Made by a program: the position numbers and the translations under genes. Of a stretch of 64,000 nucleotides of DNA, positions 35,745 to 47,862 are shown one piece after another. Numbering within the stretch: the stretch's first letter is position 1; every line of letters starts with the position of its first letter. Source of the DNA: Deinandra increscens subsp. villosa (Eukaryota > Streptophyta > Magnoliopsida > Asterales > Asteraceae); NCBI GenBank assembly GCA_039602395.1, contig JBCNJP010000025.1, positions 54,286,555 through 54,350,554 of the forward strand. The letters are read 5' to 3'. Below the pieces are notes generated by a model. That model was not told where the DNA came from and made no database searches. It saw only the letters and a program-made list of their open reading frames with translations.

Positions 35745-37257
35745 CAAAACCCCTTCGGCGAGAGCTCCCATCTCCGGCCGCCGTTCTATTTGCCGACCTT
35801 TACCCATCAGTGTGCAGCCTCCAGATCTGGGAACTTAGATCTGAAGGTTCTTTGGATGCGACGATGTATGGTGTCGGTGGCCATGAACGTTTTTGATGGC
35901 TGGAGTTTGGTTTCGAGGTGCTCTCCGCCGGACGGTGGATGGTGTCGGTGGCCGTGAACGTTTTTTACGGCTGGGGTTTGGTTTCGAGGTGCTCATCGCC
36001 GGATCTGTTTCCTTCAGATCCGAAACCATCTGTTTCTAGGTTTTTGCTCATGTGTGTACGCGTTTGTGGTTGGATCTGCGATGATAGTTGCGGTGACGGT
36101 GCTGCGTTCATCGTAGCCGTCAGCTGCACCTTAACTGTCGGAAGGGTGAACGGTTTTGTTGGGGTTCGTGTATCTTTGCTCTTTGGTTATGTTAGCCGAT
36201 CCGGCTTCTGGTTCTTGCTCAGTCTTTGCGTTGTTGAATCTGAAACACGAGCGGTTGCTTTTTGTTTATGTGTCGCTGGATTTCAAACTTTTATTGACAA
36301 TGAGTTTCATTGTTGGTTACTGATGTTGGCGATGAAATCTGCTTAGGGTCAGACCCTTCATTTTTATTGGTTTCAGCTTGAGCTATAATTTGTCGGTTGT
36401 AAATGGATGGCTATGATGATGATTATGAATTGTGAAACTGAATTGAAAATTCATGTGTAGGCGGGGCAATTTCCATTGCAGCCACAATGGATTAGTGATG
36501 TTAGTTTTACAAATTGGTTTTTAAAGTCTGAGCCTCCTACTTTACTCTATCTTTATCTTTTTACCATTTTATTTTACCATTTTTTACCATCTTTGTTTTA
36601 CTCCATCTTTTATACGAGTTTAATGTTTTATGGTCTCGGTTAATTGATATTTTTCAGTTTACATAGAGTTATTAGATGGTGTTGTTTTTGAATTTCAAAT
36701 TTATTTAATCATACAAATTGTTTAAATATTTTTTAAAATATGTTTTCATATGCTGCCCACAATCAACATAAAATGAAAATTCCTTGACTACAAAAGCAAC
36801 ACATGGGTCTGCCATGTGGGCTGGAAGTCGTACACGAAAAGAAAGGTTTACGTGTTATTTGCTCATATTTCTTGAGATTCAAACCTTTTGATTTTGCCAG
36901 TTGATGGTGTGTGGACATAGTCTAATTTTTTAATTTTTAATGATTTTAAAAAGTAAACTAGAAAGTTGTTAAATTTTAGGATAAATGTTTGGTTATAATA
37001 ATTTAAATGTGAAAGTTGTTGATAAATGTTTAGTTATAATAATCAAATGTAATTGTAAGATTTAGTTCTAACCATTTTATTGAATTAACTCCACAATGTT
37101 CAAGTAATTTTCATCACGTCCTATCTTCAGCTCTTCCTACTATATCACACCGCAAAGCGCCAGTATAAAATCCTATTTAGATTTAACAGTATGATCTTAA
37201 GCCGTCATGATTCAAAATTGGTGAGGCCGCCGCAACGCGCGGCGGGTCACCCACTAG
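35359..37257 (+). mobile_element. Helitron-type insertion with captured gene fragment
   Basis: The right end is a canonical Helitron 3' terminus: a perfect 7-bp stem (CCGCCGC/GCGGCGG, 37227-37245) followed by CTAG at 37254-37257 and a T. The left end was not located; the first part (35359 to about 35520) may still be Tat sequence. The interior (35545-36345) is GC-richer and gene-like, with a GA microsatellite, Ser/Arg-rich frames and a ~71-bp tandem duplication (about 35868-35999). An intron-like AT-rich tail follows. It separates the Tat 3' LTR from the antisense ORF. Confidence 0.6.
37227..37257 (+). mobile_element. Helitron 3' terminus (7-bp hairpin, CTAG)
   Basis: CCGCCGC-AACGC-GCGGCGG forms a perfect 7-bp stem with a 5-base loop. 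After 8 bases comes CTAG, followed by T, matching the textbook Helitron end (hairpin, CTRR, target T). This is the clearest of the four termini in the window. Confidence 0.85.
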
Positions 37258-37674
37258 TGAGGTTAATAGACTTGCTTTTGAATATGAACGGTTACTTGCA
37301 CTTCCTAGGATTGCATCTGCTCAATTTGACACGTACGACTAATGTTACAGTTTTCGAGCATCCATCAATGCCGAGCGTTTAAAACCCGTACATTTTCTGT
37401 TTCCTGTCACATCAGCAGTTATGATAAAGAATATTTTCAAAACTTTTAAAATTTTACCTTCCATTTTTACCCTTCATAAAACCAGCTTTTGCAAAACCGC
37501 TCCTAAAAAACCGCTTGTTAAATAGCCTATATATAAACCCCTTCTTCTTCCCCCAAATTTTTACAAGAAAATTTTCTGAAACTTCACCATCGCTCTCTGC
37601 ATTACCTTCACCACTCCTTCCTTCCAGCTCAGTTTTTCTTTATAACCCTTTGCTTTTACAAACTTCTTTTTTCA

Positions 37675-40266
37675 TTGTTTCACTCATGGCTACTACCAAA
37701 AAAACTCCCTTCTAAACATAATCTTTCCATTTCTTACCCCAAAGTCACCCAAGAAGAACTGGATGAATTTGTAAAAGAATTCCGAATTCCTAAAAAGTTA
37801 CACCCAGTTCTTGCAAACGAAGGTAAACCCACCCATCATTTCTCTGATAACAAATTTGGCTTATATCTAGACTCCATTCGCCTTGCCAATTACCGAATTC
37901 CATTTACCCCCTTTCTCCTTCAAGCCCTAGAATATTTTGAAATCCATCTATCACAATGTAACCCACCAGCTTTAGGCATTTTAAACCATTTTGAATTGTC
38001 TTGTCGTGCACTCAACCTTGAGCCCCAACTGATAATGTTCCGAGCATTTTACTGACTCACCATGTTAGGCGACTGGTACACCTTTGAAAAAAGAAGAGAT
38101 ATTTCTCATTTGTATACCAAGAAACCACCCACCAACCGCCATTGGAAAGAGCAGTTTTTCTATCTTGACAACTCGTGCTTACCCTCCACCATGAAATGGC
38201 GTGATATTAGAATCATTGTTCACAACGTAATTCCGACTAAAGCAGAGGTTCACTAACACACTTACGAATTAATCAGTAAATTTGTTCACCCCATCAGGAT
38301 AATTCCGAAAGAAATGTTGGTTATTGCGAAATTAAGCAACAATTGGTTCTTCCCCAATATGCGACCTGTCATTTTTTGTGGAAAAGAGAGTGCATAGAAT
38401 TATAAATCAATCAGTTCAATTTTTCATCTTTTCAACATATTATAACTTTTTTCTCTTTTTTTTCTTTACAGCCATGGACCTTTCAAGCGCTCTTCAATTG
38501 AAGGACTTTAACCAACTTAGGTTTAACAAAACCGAAGTTGCATAGAGCACACCTTCCTCTGAAGTTCCTTCCCCACCTAATGTCGAAGAAGCTACCAAAG
38601 AAACCCCATTATCCGCAGAAGCGACACACCCTGCAAGTGCATCTTCACCAAAAGAATCACATCCCTCTTCTCCAGTGATTTAGAAAAGAAAGAAGAGGAC
38701 CGCGAAGCCCAACAAAAATGCCCCTGAAACTAAAGTAGAAGAAGAACTTGCACAAAAGAAGACTCGAAAGTCTCCTATTACCCGATCCAAGGCAAAATAT
38801 TCTTCAACTGTTGAAGCTTTATCTGACCATCTTGAAGGTGAATTATACCAAGGAACCCCTTCGCCATCTTCCAAAGAGGGAAATGCATCTGCTTTGTCTC
38901 CACCGAGTTTGGCACATCTAGTAAGCACTTCTTTTGCTGACTTTATTCAATCCCCCTGCCAGACCATTGATCTAACTAGCACCCCTTCTCCGGTGATTCA
39001 TTCCTCTGATAATGAGTTTCTTCAGCCTACTTCACAAACCATGATTACCTCTCCCATTACTTTTACAACCCCCCTTGGCGACACACTTTGGTTCTAGTAG
39101 TTCCACAAGTCATGGATCAACTTCCAACCCTGCCAGTTTTTCGGATGCTCTTTGGATAAAAAACGAAGCCAAACTGGTTGCTTCTCGCAACAATTCCTCC
39201 TTTGGTTCTGATGAACTTTTCATTCATACCTGGAACATAACCTTTAGGGACAACATTACTGACCCTGCATGTGCAAAAGATTTTTTCCTGAAAGTGATTG
39301 GCCCTGCCGATGTGAGACAGTCCCAAGAGATGTCTGCTCCTGAATTTGCTTCGAAGGTTGTTTCTAGGTACGCAAATGTCAACACAATCATTCCCAAACT
39401 TTACAGTCGCTGAATCAAAGCGGAGTTCCAACTCCAAAATCTTAATGCAAAACTAATCGTAATTGCAAAGCTGGAACTTCAGGAGAAAGCCCAGGCACTT
39501 CAAAGAGAAAATCATGAACTTAATCAATCCAATACCGCCCTTTCTTCTAGACTTGCTGATTTTTAAAAATCATTGAGCAGTTCAATGACTCTGGTAGAAA
39601 GTCTTGAGAAGCAGAAGCAAGACCAATTATATGACTATACCAAAACCTTAAAAGAAAAAGATGATCAACTTGCATCCCTGCAACTCCAACTTCAACAAGC
39701 CACTTCCGGTATTTTATACTTTCAAATATACTTTTACATTTTTTAAAATTCCTTCTCTTTTTACATTATATCTTGTTTTTTTATCTTTAGAGCTTCACAC
39801 CATCAAAACTTCATTTAACGATAAAAAACACATGATGGAGTCAGACAAGAAAATACTAGAGGATGAAAGGAAATGGTTGATCACAAAGGGCATCCCTGCA
39901 GCGGTAGAGAAAGTTCTCAAAAGCCCAAACCTCACTTCAGCAATCGCAAATATGACCAATGCCATGAACGCTTGTGGGTTTATTGAAGGTACCCGAGCAG
40001 GTCTTTTCTATGCCCATGATCCGAAAGCTACTGTCGAGACTTGTGCTGGATTTGATCCTGAGGTGCCCCGCAAGCTTAAAGAGGACAGAGAAGCATTTCC
40101 CAAGCTCACTTTTCCATTTGCCGACACTTGCAAGGAACTCTCTGATGCCCCCCCCCCCTCAGTCAAATCAAAGAAATACTTGCTCCTGCATCAACTTCCA
40201 GCTCTGTCCATCACCCATGAAGCTCTTAGGTATGACCCATTTTATTACCTTTTGAACAGTCAATGA
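37675..40266 (+). pseudogene. Antisense additional ORF of the Tat element
   Basis: It lies between pol and the 3' LTR but on the opposite strand from gag-pol. The probable start is ATGGCTACTACC at 37687, where a frameshift follows. It continues with KVTQEELDEFVKEFRIP, FGLYLDSIRLANYRIPF and CRALNLEPQLIMF, resembling the plant 'putative gypsy-type transposon' family (PF04195), then stops at 38053 and 38254. After a TTTTCTTTACAG acceptor-like site (38470) come a Ser/Pro/Lys-rich linker and a Gln/Leu-rich coiled-coil stretch (39420-39710). An intron-like gap (39712-39790) follows, then an open tail to 40266. Such additional ORFs, sense or antisense, are known in Tat elements; their function is not known. 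Several stops show decay. Confidence 0.7.
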
Positions 40267-41033
40267 TAACTTTGCTCCACCTGCCTTTAATGCCCGTATG
40301 TGTAGGGCTTGTCTTTTGAACAATTTACTTTAATGCTTTTCCTTACTCTATGGTTTGTATTTTGGATAACTATGACTTCATAATATTATCTTGTGTCCAA
40401 ATGCTTTAATGAAATCTCATTTGTATGTATGTAAATTATATTAAGAACTTAAATGATCACATGCGTCCATGTTACCAATTTAAGATCTCAACATAACCAT
40501 ACATAAAAATAAGTTTCCAAAAATATATTCGGCCATATCTAACATTTCTTGTCTTTTACCACCTCTTTTTTTTAAATAATTGTAACACATAGTTACTTTA
40601 ATCGGTCATTTAAACCTCATCCGGAATTAAGAGCAACCTTATCCTCTTTATGAATTACTTCCGGGAACATGGATAGTGCATAACTACCTCTTATGACCCC
40701 ATAGGTCGCATCTAAATAGATGCTAATTTGTTTGGTTTATTAAAACCGCATCTTTCATAAGACGCATGGTGGCCAACCATTTCAATGATCTATTAGATCA
40801 CAATCATCACATATGTATGTCTCTCTCTCTCTCTTTTAACAAGTGTTTGTTCGTAACAACCACGGGAACAATTTTTATTTAACAAGGCAGAACATATCCA
40901 CATATAACATCTTTCGATTTCGCATATGTTTCATTTTTCAAGAACTACAAGTAATATTTTTTCAAATGAACACCATTCCAAGGTTGCACCAACTGGTTTC
41001 CATTTCCATCCTCCAATAGGTATGGCCCTTTCC
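40267..41033 (+). other. Spacer between the two convergent ORF regions of Tat
   Basis: AT-rich sequence without recognisable coding potential separates the end of the antisense ORF from the integrase end of pol. It contains a short CT repeat (about 40820-40835) and 'gaatttcgcatatg'-type AT-rich runs. It may hold 3' ends of both transcripts, which is inference. Confidence 0.4.
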
Positions 41034-41790
41034 TTAGCACTTCCGACACCTTGTAAGGTCCTTCCCACTGAACTCCCAATTTCCTTTGGATTCAACTCTA
41101 CTAACATCATTGTTCCTTAGCACCAAATCTCCTTCCTTGAATTGATATACCTTGGCATGTGCATTGTAATATTTTCCCATTTCAGACTTATACCGACTCT
41201 CTCTAATAGCAACCATTTCCCTTCGTTCTTCTAACAGATCCAAATTGACCCTTAACTCTTTATCATTGTCTCTAACCTTAACCATCCTCTGTGTGGGCAA
41301 ACCAATCTCTGCCGATATAACAACCTTCGTTCCATATGTTAAACTAAATGAAGTTTCATTGTTACTTGTTTTTGGCATGGTTCGATGCGCCCATAGCACA
41401 TGCGAGAGCTCATCAACCCAACCTCCACCTGCCTTGTCCAAACGCATCTTAATTCCTTCCACCAAACTTCTGTTTACACGCTCAACTTGACCATTTGCCT
41501 GAGGATAAGCCACAGATGCAAAAATTTGTACTATACCCAATTCTTCGCACCATCCTCTAAAGGGTCCTCTGCAAATTGCTTACCATTATCTGATATTATG
41601 TGTAGAGGCAACCCGAAACGACAGATAATATACTCCCACACGAACTTCTTTATATGTTGCCCAGTGATACTTTCTACCGCCTTCGCTTCTGTCCATTTCG
41701 TAAAGTAATCAACTGCATCAATGAGAAACTTGACACGTCCTGCAGCTTCTGGAAACGGTCCTACAATATCAATTACCCATTTTTGAAATG
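41034..41790 (-). pseudogene. Tat integrase, core and C-terminal part
   Basis: The open piece 41540-41034 has VAYPQANGQVERVNRSLVEG and WVDELSHVLWAHRTMPKTS, standard for the integrase core end (the catalytic Glu region is QVE). It continues with YNAHAKVYQFKEGDLVLRNND in the C-terminal domain. The upstream part (41790-41541) is readable as integrase core but carries stops and a frameshift near 41560. It follows the zinc-binding piece at 41792-42520 on the same strand. Confidence 0.8.
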
Positions 41791-41791
41791 G

Positions 41792-42880
41792 TCACGCAGT
41801 TATAACTGGCACTAGCTCATGTTTTGCATTTAAACTTATCGGGGTGTGTCTTTGGCAACTGTCGCATTTCTGAAGCTCTTCTGCCACCAACTTATGCATC
41901 CCCGGCCAATAATACCCTAATATTATTAACTTGTTAACTACCATGCGAGGCCCGATATGATTTCCACAAATACCACTATGCACTTCCTGTACCACTTTCT
42001 TTGCCTCTTCTTTTGTCAAGCATCTTAACAATGGACCAAGATATGTCTTCCTGTATAAAGTCCCATTCTGTAATGGATATTGCAAAGAATTCACTTGAAT
42101 CTTTCTTGCCTCCTCTGTATCTTCTGGCAGACACCCCTCTTTCCAATATTTCACAATAGGTCCAAACCATGCCTCATCCTCCACCAATATAACTACCACC
42201 TGCTTTGCCATAACCGATAGTTCCTCTAACACCTCCACTCTTATCTCCTTAGCTAAATGTTGAAATGAGGTTGACGCCAACTTACTCAACACATCCGCCT
42301 TTTTATTTTTTCCCCTTGGTACATGCTCTACCTCACAAGTAGCAAATGAATTCATCAAATATTTCACTTGCGACAAGTAGAGTGCCATAATAGCACTCTT
42401 AGCCTCGTATTCCCCATTAATACGATTAGCTACTAGTAGTGAATCCACATGCGCTTTCACAACTACTACGCCCATTTTCTTAGTTAACTGTAACCCTGCA
42501 CTCAAAAATATATCATGCACATGCTTAGTTTACCCAATTCCCATTCTTGACACATCCTCCATTTTCGTTTTTTTATTACATTTACCTATCTTTGAAAAAT
42601 ACAATTTTTCTAGAATTTTAACTAAAATTAACTTTAACAACCTGCTAACAGTGTCTCATATTCAGCCTCATTATTAGACACGTTGAAATCAAATTTTAGA
42701 GCATATGTCAACTCATCATCTTCTGGACTTATTAATAACAACCCTGCCAAATAAGTAAAAACACACGTATACTCATTATCACAGACTTATAAATGAAAAA
42801 TATTTATTAATGTGATACACAAAACTTAAAAAAATCTGCCCCTGCTCCATCGCCACTTGCAGATCCATTTGTGAATAACT
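41792..42880 (-). pseudogene. Tat second RNase H and integrase zinc-binding region
   Basis: A decayed start (about 42800-42640) has NNEAEYETLLAG-like sequence. The 242-residue open piece 42520-41792 continues it: VDSLLVANRINGEYEAK, VEHVPRGKNKKADVLSKLAS (the end of the archaeal-type RNase H). An integrase N-terminal region follows, with VHSGICGNHIGPRMVVNK and LQKCDSCQRH, an H-H-C-C zinc-binding arrangement. The additional RNase H is the hallmark of the Tat lineage. The junction between the two pieces contains a stop and an AT-rich insertion. Confidence 0.85.
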
Positions 42881-42881
42881 T

Positions 42882-43701
42882 CTAAACTCTTTTTACTGGA
42901 ATGCGCTGCACATTGGAACCGCTATCATTCACAGCCAGTACTACACATCTAATTGGCATCTCCGCTAAAAATTCATCAATAACTTGACCTTTAACAGCCA
43001 CCCTTGGTCTAAACTGAATATCATATTGGGCCAACTCAATTGCCCACTTTACCATTCTTCCTGACACTTCCGGTCCACGTAACACTTGATTCATAGAAGA
43101 CGTTGTTAACACCTCAACCATATGTGCTTGAAAATATCTTCGCAAACGCCTTGCCGCCAACACAAGCGACAAAACCAGTTTCTCCATTGGTGAACACCGA
43201 ATCTCATAGTCTTTTAAAAACCTTACTTAAATAGTATATGGGCATCTGCTTTTGCTTTCTCTCTGCCATTAATACTGAACTAGTTGCCCCTTTCGAAACT
43301 GCTAAGTAAATCTGCAAAGTCTCTCCCACAATCGGAGCAGTTAATGTCGGAAGTGTCATCAAAAATGCTTTCAGCTACTTAAATGCCTCTTCAGCTTCTA
43401 CTGACCAACAAAATCCTAACCCTCCAATATTGGCTTTTAACACTTGCATGAATGGTAAAGACCTCTCCGCAGCCTTAAAAACAAACCTTTGTAATGCAAC
43501 TAACCTTCCATTTAAAACTTGTACATCCTTTACTTTAGATGGTGACCCCATTTGCAGAATTGCATCTACCTTATCTGGGCAAGCCCGAATTCCTTCATTA
43601 TCCACCACCATTCCTTAGAATTTCCCTGTATCCATACCAAAGGAACACTTTTTAGGGTTCAATCGCATGTTAATTTCCCTAAGCTTCGCAAATGTCTCCT
43701 C
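42882..43701 (-). pseudogene. Tat reverse transcriptase C-terminal part and first RNase H
   Basis: 43701-43375 encodes the RT thumb and connection (LREINMRLNPKKCSFGM, then a stop, then GIRACPDKVDAILQM and RFVFKAAERSLPFMQVLK). 43187-42882 encodes the end of the first RNase H (MVKWAIELAQYDIQFRPRVAVKGQVIDEFLAEM). The stretch between is frameshifted. The RT frame is interrupted at 43706 by a solo LTR and resumes at 46287. Confidence 0.85.
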
Positions 43702-43706
43702 GATAT

Positions 43707-46286
43707 TGTGACATCCGAGAATTCCAAGGTTAACTTCCGTTAGACAATCTCCGTTAGTTACGTTATAAGTGTTAACTTAGTAACTAATGCTTAACTAGGC
43801 CGAATACGTCCACGACCTTTGGTTGATCACCGAACCCGTCCATATGTGTTATGTGGTTACTTATTTATTGTCATTATGTGCAATGTGATTTAAACGCATG
43901 ATTTAGTATTGATAATAGAATGTAAATCGGTCACTTTTGGTTTCCAGTGAAACTACTTGGCGAAACTACAGATTCGCCCGGTAGTCGGCTAGACCATTTG
44001 ACTTGCATGAGTTCAGAGCCAGTTTCGCTTGGCCAGCGAAACTGCCAGCGAAACTAGCTCCTGATATAAAGTCTATTAAACCCTAATTACATCCCATTTG
44101 CATCATCTCCACACTAAACACACACACACTCTCTTGGAACTTCTGGACCAGCCGAGAAATCACCATTTGCTGCTATCATCTCTGTTGGTAGAGACCATCC
44201 ATCGATCCTAGATCAAACCGTGAGTCCCATGACCATTCTTTATGCATTTTCTATGTGTTTTCTTAAAAAGCATACTTAGATCTTCATGTAATCACTTGAT
44301 CTTCTGATATGATGCTTAGGAAGGCTAGATCTATCATAAAGTCTGTAACTTTACGTTTGAAATCAAACCATAATGAAGATTCATGCTAGTTAGGTCATTT
44401 TAGGTTTAAAATGTGTTTTTGGTGATTTGAATGTGAAAACCCATGTTTAAGGTGCTAAATCTTGTTGTTTGATGTTGGTAAATGTTTATGCATGCTAAAT
44501 ATTGAATCACATGAAATATGGAAGCTGTTAGATTGATTTTTAGGCTGATTTATGTGTTTTTCGCGACCAGCGAAACTGAGCTGTTCTCTGGGCGAAACTA
44601 TACAGCGAAACTGTATATATCTTCATCCAGCGATACTATGTGGCGAAACTATAGTGTCGCCCGCGAAACTAATTAGACCTGCTCGAACGAAACTACCGAG
44701 CGAATTAACCTGAACGAAAGTTCAAACCAGTTTCGAGCAAAGCTAGGCTAGCGAAACTGCGTCAGCAGTTTCGGGCGAAACTAGCTAGCAAAACTGTGTC
44801 ATCGGGTAATCCCTAGCGAAAGTGCTGCCCGTGCACCTAGCGAAACTATGTAGCGACACTAATAGCGAAACTATGATCTGACCAAAACCCAAACTTGTGC
44901 AACTTGTTTGAATGTTATGCTATGACTTACATGATTATGCAATAATGAAACATGCCATGATTTCTGAGTTATGTGAACCCGTGTTATGATCAACCATCGG
45001 TGTCGTGTGTCGGTATGTCGTGTCATAGTTCCAACGTGCTATGTTATGGGCCATAGTGACGTGAGTTAAATATTAGACACAAACTAATACTTAAGACCTA
45101 AACGTGTTCCTAGGTCTTCGTTAAGCAAACAATATTTGGATTACTTAGCAAGTGTAGCAGTGCAACCAAAGGTGAGTGTCACTAACCCATTTACCGTGAA
45201 CCCGTTTGGGTCACACTGAATAACTTAATGAAAAACAATGCTGACAACCTTACGAGTGCTATGCACCTCTCTGATGAACTTGAACTTAGGAGTGCTTGGC
45301 ACCCACTTGATGAACTTGAAGTGTTTTATGGGAGACACTTGTGAAATACTCAAACAACTATTTCTAAAACGAAACTGAAAATGTTTTCGGGATTCATGAG
45401 AACCCAAAGTAAACCGTTTTAATATGGCTAGTGTAGGTTAAAGTCTAAACCACATGATATCACATGATTTCTAAGGATTGCCTTATAACTGAAAAAGTCC
45501 TCAACTTAATTGTACCATTAATTGTAAAGCGAGGGGATGTTGGGTAGATCTACTGGAGTTTGACAAACTCCGCCTCGTGACACTGGAGGTGCACGGAGGT
45601 ACAATATCAGCCTATCTGACCGTGATCCCGAGAGGACACGGGGGAGGCAAAGCCGCGATGACGTAGGTCCGCAAAACAAAATAGATGATGGCGATGCCAC
45701 TACAATTATCAGTCAGCTTTGGTACAAACTTCCTTAGTGCATGGAACAACGGATTAGCTACCCGCGATATCGGTTGAGCACTTTAACTATACAAAACTAG
45801 TACATACCCGATAACGTATGTTACGGACATTACTTTTACTAAACCACAATACTATGATTTTGGTTACCACTAAGCATTGCTTTTCACAAATAAATATTTC
45901 ATAAGTATATGTTGACACGATTATGATTATAAGACCGGGCCACTGCATGACAAGCCCACCGTGAACTCACCAACCGTTAGGTTGACACTTGCGTGGTTTA
46001 AACTTTTGCAGATCGCTGAGGAGTATCCGGAGCGGGTTGGCATGGCACATGAAGACATTTTATTTCTGTTTAAACTAAATTGGGAATTTAAAACAATGAT
46101 TTGTAAAGCACGTGGTTAGTGCTAAGACAATATTTTTCCGCTGCGTATTTTGAGACTTTAAATATTATGACATGTGTTTGGACTAACTCTGATTCGTTTA
46201 GTATTTGTAACTAATGGTTGTGGTCCTGGTTTGCTCGCACCCCTTAACGGTATAAACTCCGTTAGTGGTTATTTGGGGGTGTGACA
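43707..46286 (+). mobile_element. Solo LTR (2580 bp) inserted in the Tat RT
   Basis: It starts TGTGACATCCGAG and ends TTGGGGGTGTGACA, flanked by a perfect 5-bp duplication GATAT (43702-43706 and 46287-46291). Removing it with one duplication copy restores the RT reading frame (minus-strand ...MFKDI then EETFAKL...). A TATA-like GATATAAAG is at about 44063-44071. The interior contains an array of GCGAAACT motifs. No internal coding region of its own element is present. Confidence 0.9.
43960..44880 (+). repeat. Scattered GCGAAACT motif array inside the solo LTR
   Basis: At least a dozen exact GCGAAACT copies, one inverted copy (AGTTTCGC) and several near copies (gcgatact, acgaaact, gcgacact) fall in two clusters, about 43960-44055 and 44570-44880, on either side of the TATA box. 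Spacing is irregular (roughly 10-40 bp). An inverted pair near 44024-44050 could form a hairpin. The function is unknown. Confidence 0.75.
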
Positions 46287-46480
46287 GATATCCTTAAACA
46301 TATCCTCCTCACTTCTGCTTTTAACAAAAATGTCATCAACATAAGCTTCCACATTTCTCCCCACCTGTTTATGAAAGGCCCAATTCATAAGACGTTGATA
46401 AGTTGCACCTGCATTTTAAAGACCAAAAGGCATCTTTTTGTAACAAAACATCCTTTTTCTTGTAATAAATGAAGTTTTAT
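46287..46480 (-). pseudogene. Tat reverse transcriptase core, cut by gap
   Basis: The minus strand reads the RT palm with the catalytic YVDD (codons at 46332-46343) in AYVDDIFVKSRSEEDMFKDI, preceded by a MPFGL-type stretch near 46430. The frame runs from the N gap to the solo LTR insertion point. The upstream RT, protease and most of gag must lie in the gap or be deleted. Confidence 0.85.
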
Positions 46481-46980
46481 NNNNNNNNNNNNNNNNNNNN
46501 NNNNNNNNNNNNNNNNNNNNNNNNNNNNNNNNNNNNNNNNNNNNNNNNNNNNNNNNNNNNNNNNNNNNNNNNNNNNNNNNNNNNNNNNNNNNNNNNNNNN
46601 NNNNNNNNNNNNNNNNNNNNNNNNNNNNNNNNNNNNNNNNNNNNNNNNNNNNNNNNNNNNNNNNNNNNNNNNNNNNNNNNNNNNNNNNNNNNNNNNNNNN
46701 NNNNNNNNNNNNNNNNNNNNNNNNNNNNNNNNNNNNNNNNNNNNNNNNNNNNNNNNNNNNNNNNNNNNNNNNNNNNNNNNNNNNNNNNNNNNNNNNNNNN
46801 NNNNNNNNNNNNNNNNNNNNNNNNNNNNNNNNNNNNNNNNNNNNNNNNNNNNNNNNNNNNNNNNNNNNNNNNNNNNNNNNNNNNNNNNNNNNNNNNNNNN
46901 NNNNNNNNNNNNNNNNNNNNNNNNNNNNNNNNNNNNNNNNNNNNNNNNNNNNNNNNNNNNNNNNNNNNNNNNNNNNNNNN
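46481..46980. other. Assembly gap (500 N) inside the Tat element
   Basis: Exactly 500 N. The left flank is Tat RT and the right flank is copia leader sequence. The missing sequence should include the rest of the copia insertion and the missing Tat gag/protease/RT part, so the true gap is probably several kilobases. Confidence 0.98.
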
Positions 46981-47210
46981 TCGCAGCTTGAAATCGTAAA
47001 CTCATTTCCGATGAAGAACTTCAAGAACTTGCAGTCGTAAACACCCAATACAACCCAGAAAAATGTCGTAAACACACAAACCCAGCTGTAAACCAATCGT
47101 AAACTCAAAGAACACCTTCAAATCTTCAAAAACTCGAACCTTTTTCCAGAAAACCTCGAATCCAATACCGTGAGAGCCTCGAATCAGTGATTCTTGGCTC
47201 TGATACCAAT
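46981..47210 (-). mobile_element. Copia element leader with tRNA-Met primer-binding site
   Basis: On the minus strand the LTR is followed at 47208-47197 by TGGTATCAGAGC, the standard plant primer-binding site complementary to initiator tRNA-Met. Then comes an untranslated leader to the gap. The element is in the same orientation as the Tat element it interrupts. Confidence 0.8.
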
Positions 47211-47590
47211 TGTAGGTCCAGAAAATCAACCAAACCACGGTATTGATATCACAAACGAGTGCGGAAACCTCGTAAATGATTGATTCGAGAAGAAAGTAGA
47301 TGAAATAGACTTGATTAAACAAAGAAGATCAAATCTTGAATGAAAAACATAACTTTCTTGAGCTTAATGAATCTGATCGTAAACACCAAGTAGATTCTGA
47401 AAATCGTAATCCAAAAGCTAGGGTCAATCATAAACTAGTGAGCTTATATACTACTCACTTACAAACCCTAATTCAATCATAAACACATAACCGGCCCACA
47501 TGGCCCAAATCATAAACTATTCTAAGCCCATAAGCCCAATAATAATCAAGCCTACATCTAATGTTCATGCCTCTAATGTATAGCCCAACA
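47211..47590 (-). repeat. 5' LTR of a copia element (380 bp)
   Basis: On the minus strand it runs from TGTTGGGCTATACATTAG to GGTTTTCTGGACCTACA. It matches in layout the 382-bp solo LTR at 54186-54567 (TGTTGGGCTATAC...TTTCTGGACCAACA), so the two are the same family. The base after 47590 begins ATAAG, the expected target-duplication copy, but its partner is missing in the gap. Confidence 0.85.
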
Positions 47591-47834
47591 ATAAGCTAAA
47601 ACCATTACCGTCTTCTTCCTGCATATTTTTACCCGAAGATCCCGAATCTGGTATTCTTTTAAAATTTGGTGTAATTACATCATGTTCGGTTTGTGACGCT
47701 ACCGAATACTTCGTCCTAGGAGTAGAAGCAAAATCTGTCATTACGTCTTGCTTGGACAGACTTTCTTCTACATCCCCCCCCCCCCCCGACGAAGAACCAA
47801 CCAATGACTTCCTCAAATCGGCAATTGATTCCAT
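47591..47834 (-). CDS. Tat gag N-terminal fragment, interrupted by copia insertion
   Basis: The frame starts with ATG at 47834, about 40 bp after the 5' LTR, and reads MESIADLRKSLVGSSSGGG followed by an acidic/Ser-rich stretch, ending where the copia LTR begins (47590). A poly-C run near 47776-47788 lies inside the Gly-rich segment. Position right after the primer-binding site makes gag the likely identity. No conserved gag domain is visible in so short a piece. Confidence 0.55.
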
Positions 47835-47862
47835 TACGTTTCAATTAAATCGAGTCACTATA

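Noticed and set aside
35554..35896. Arg-Glu-rich open frames
   Set aside because: They arise from GA/CT microsatellites in different frames and are not conserved coding sequence.
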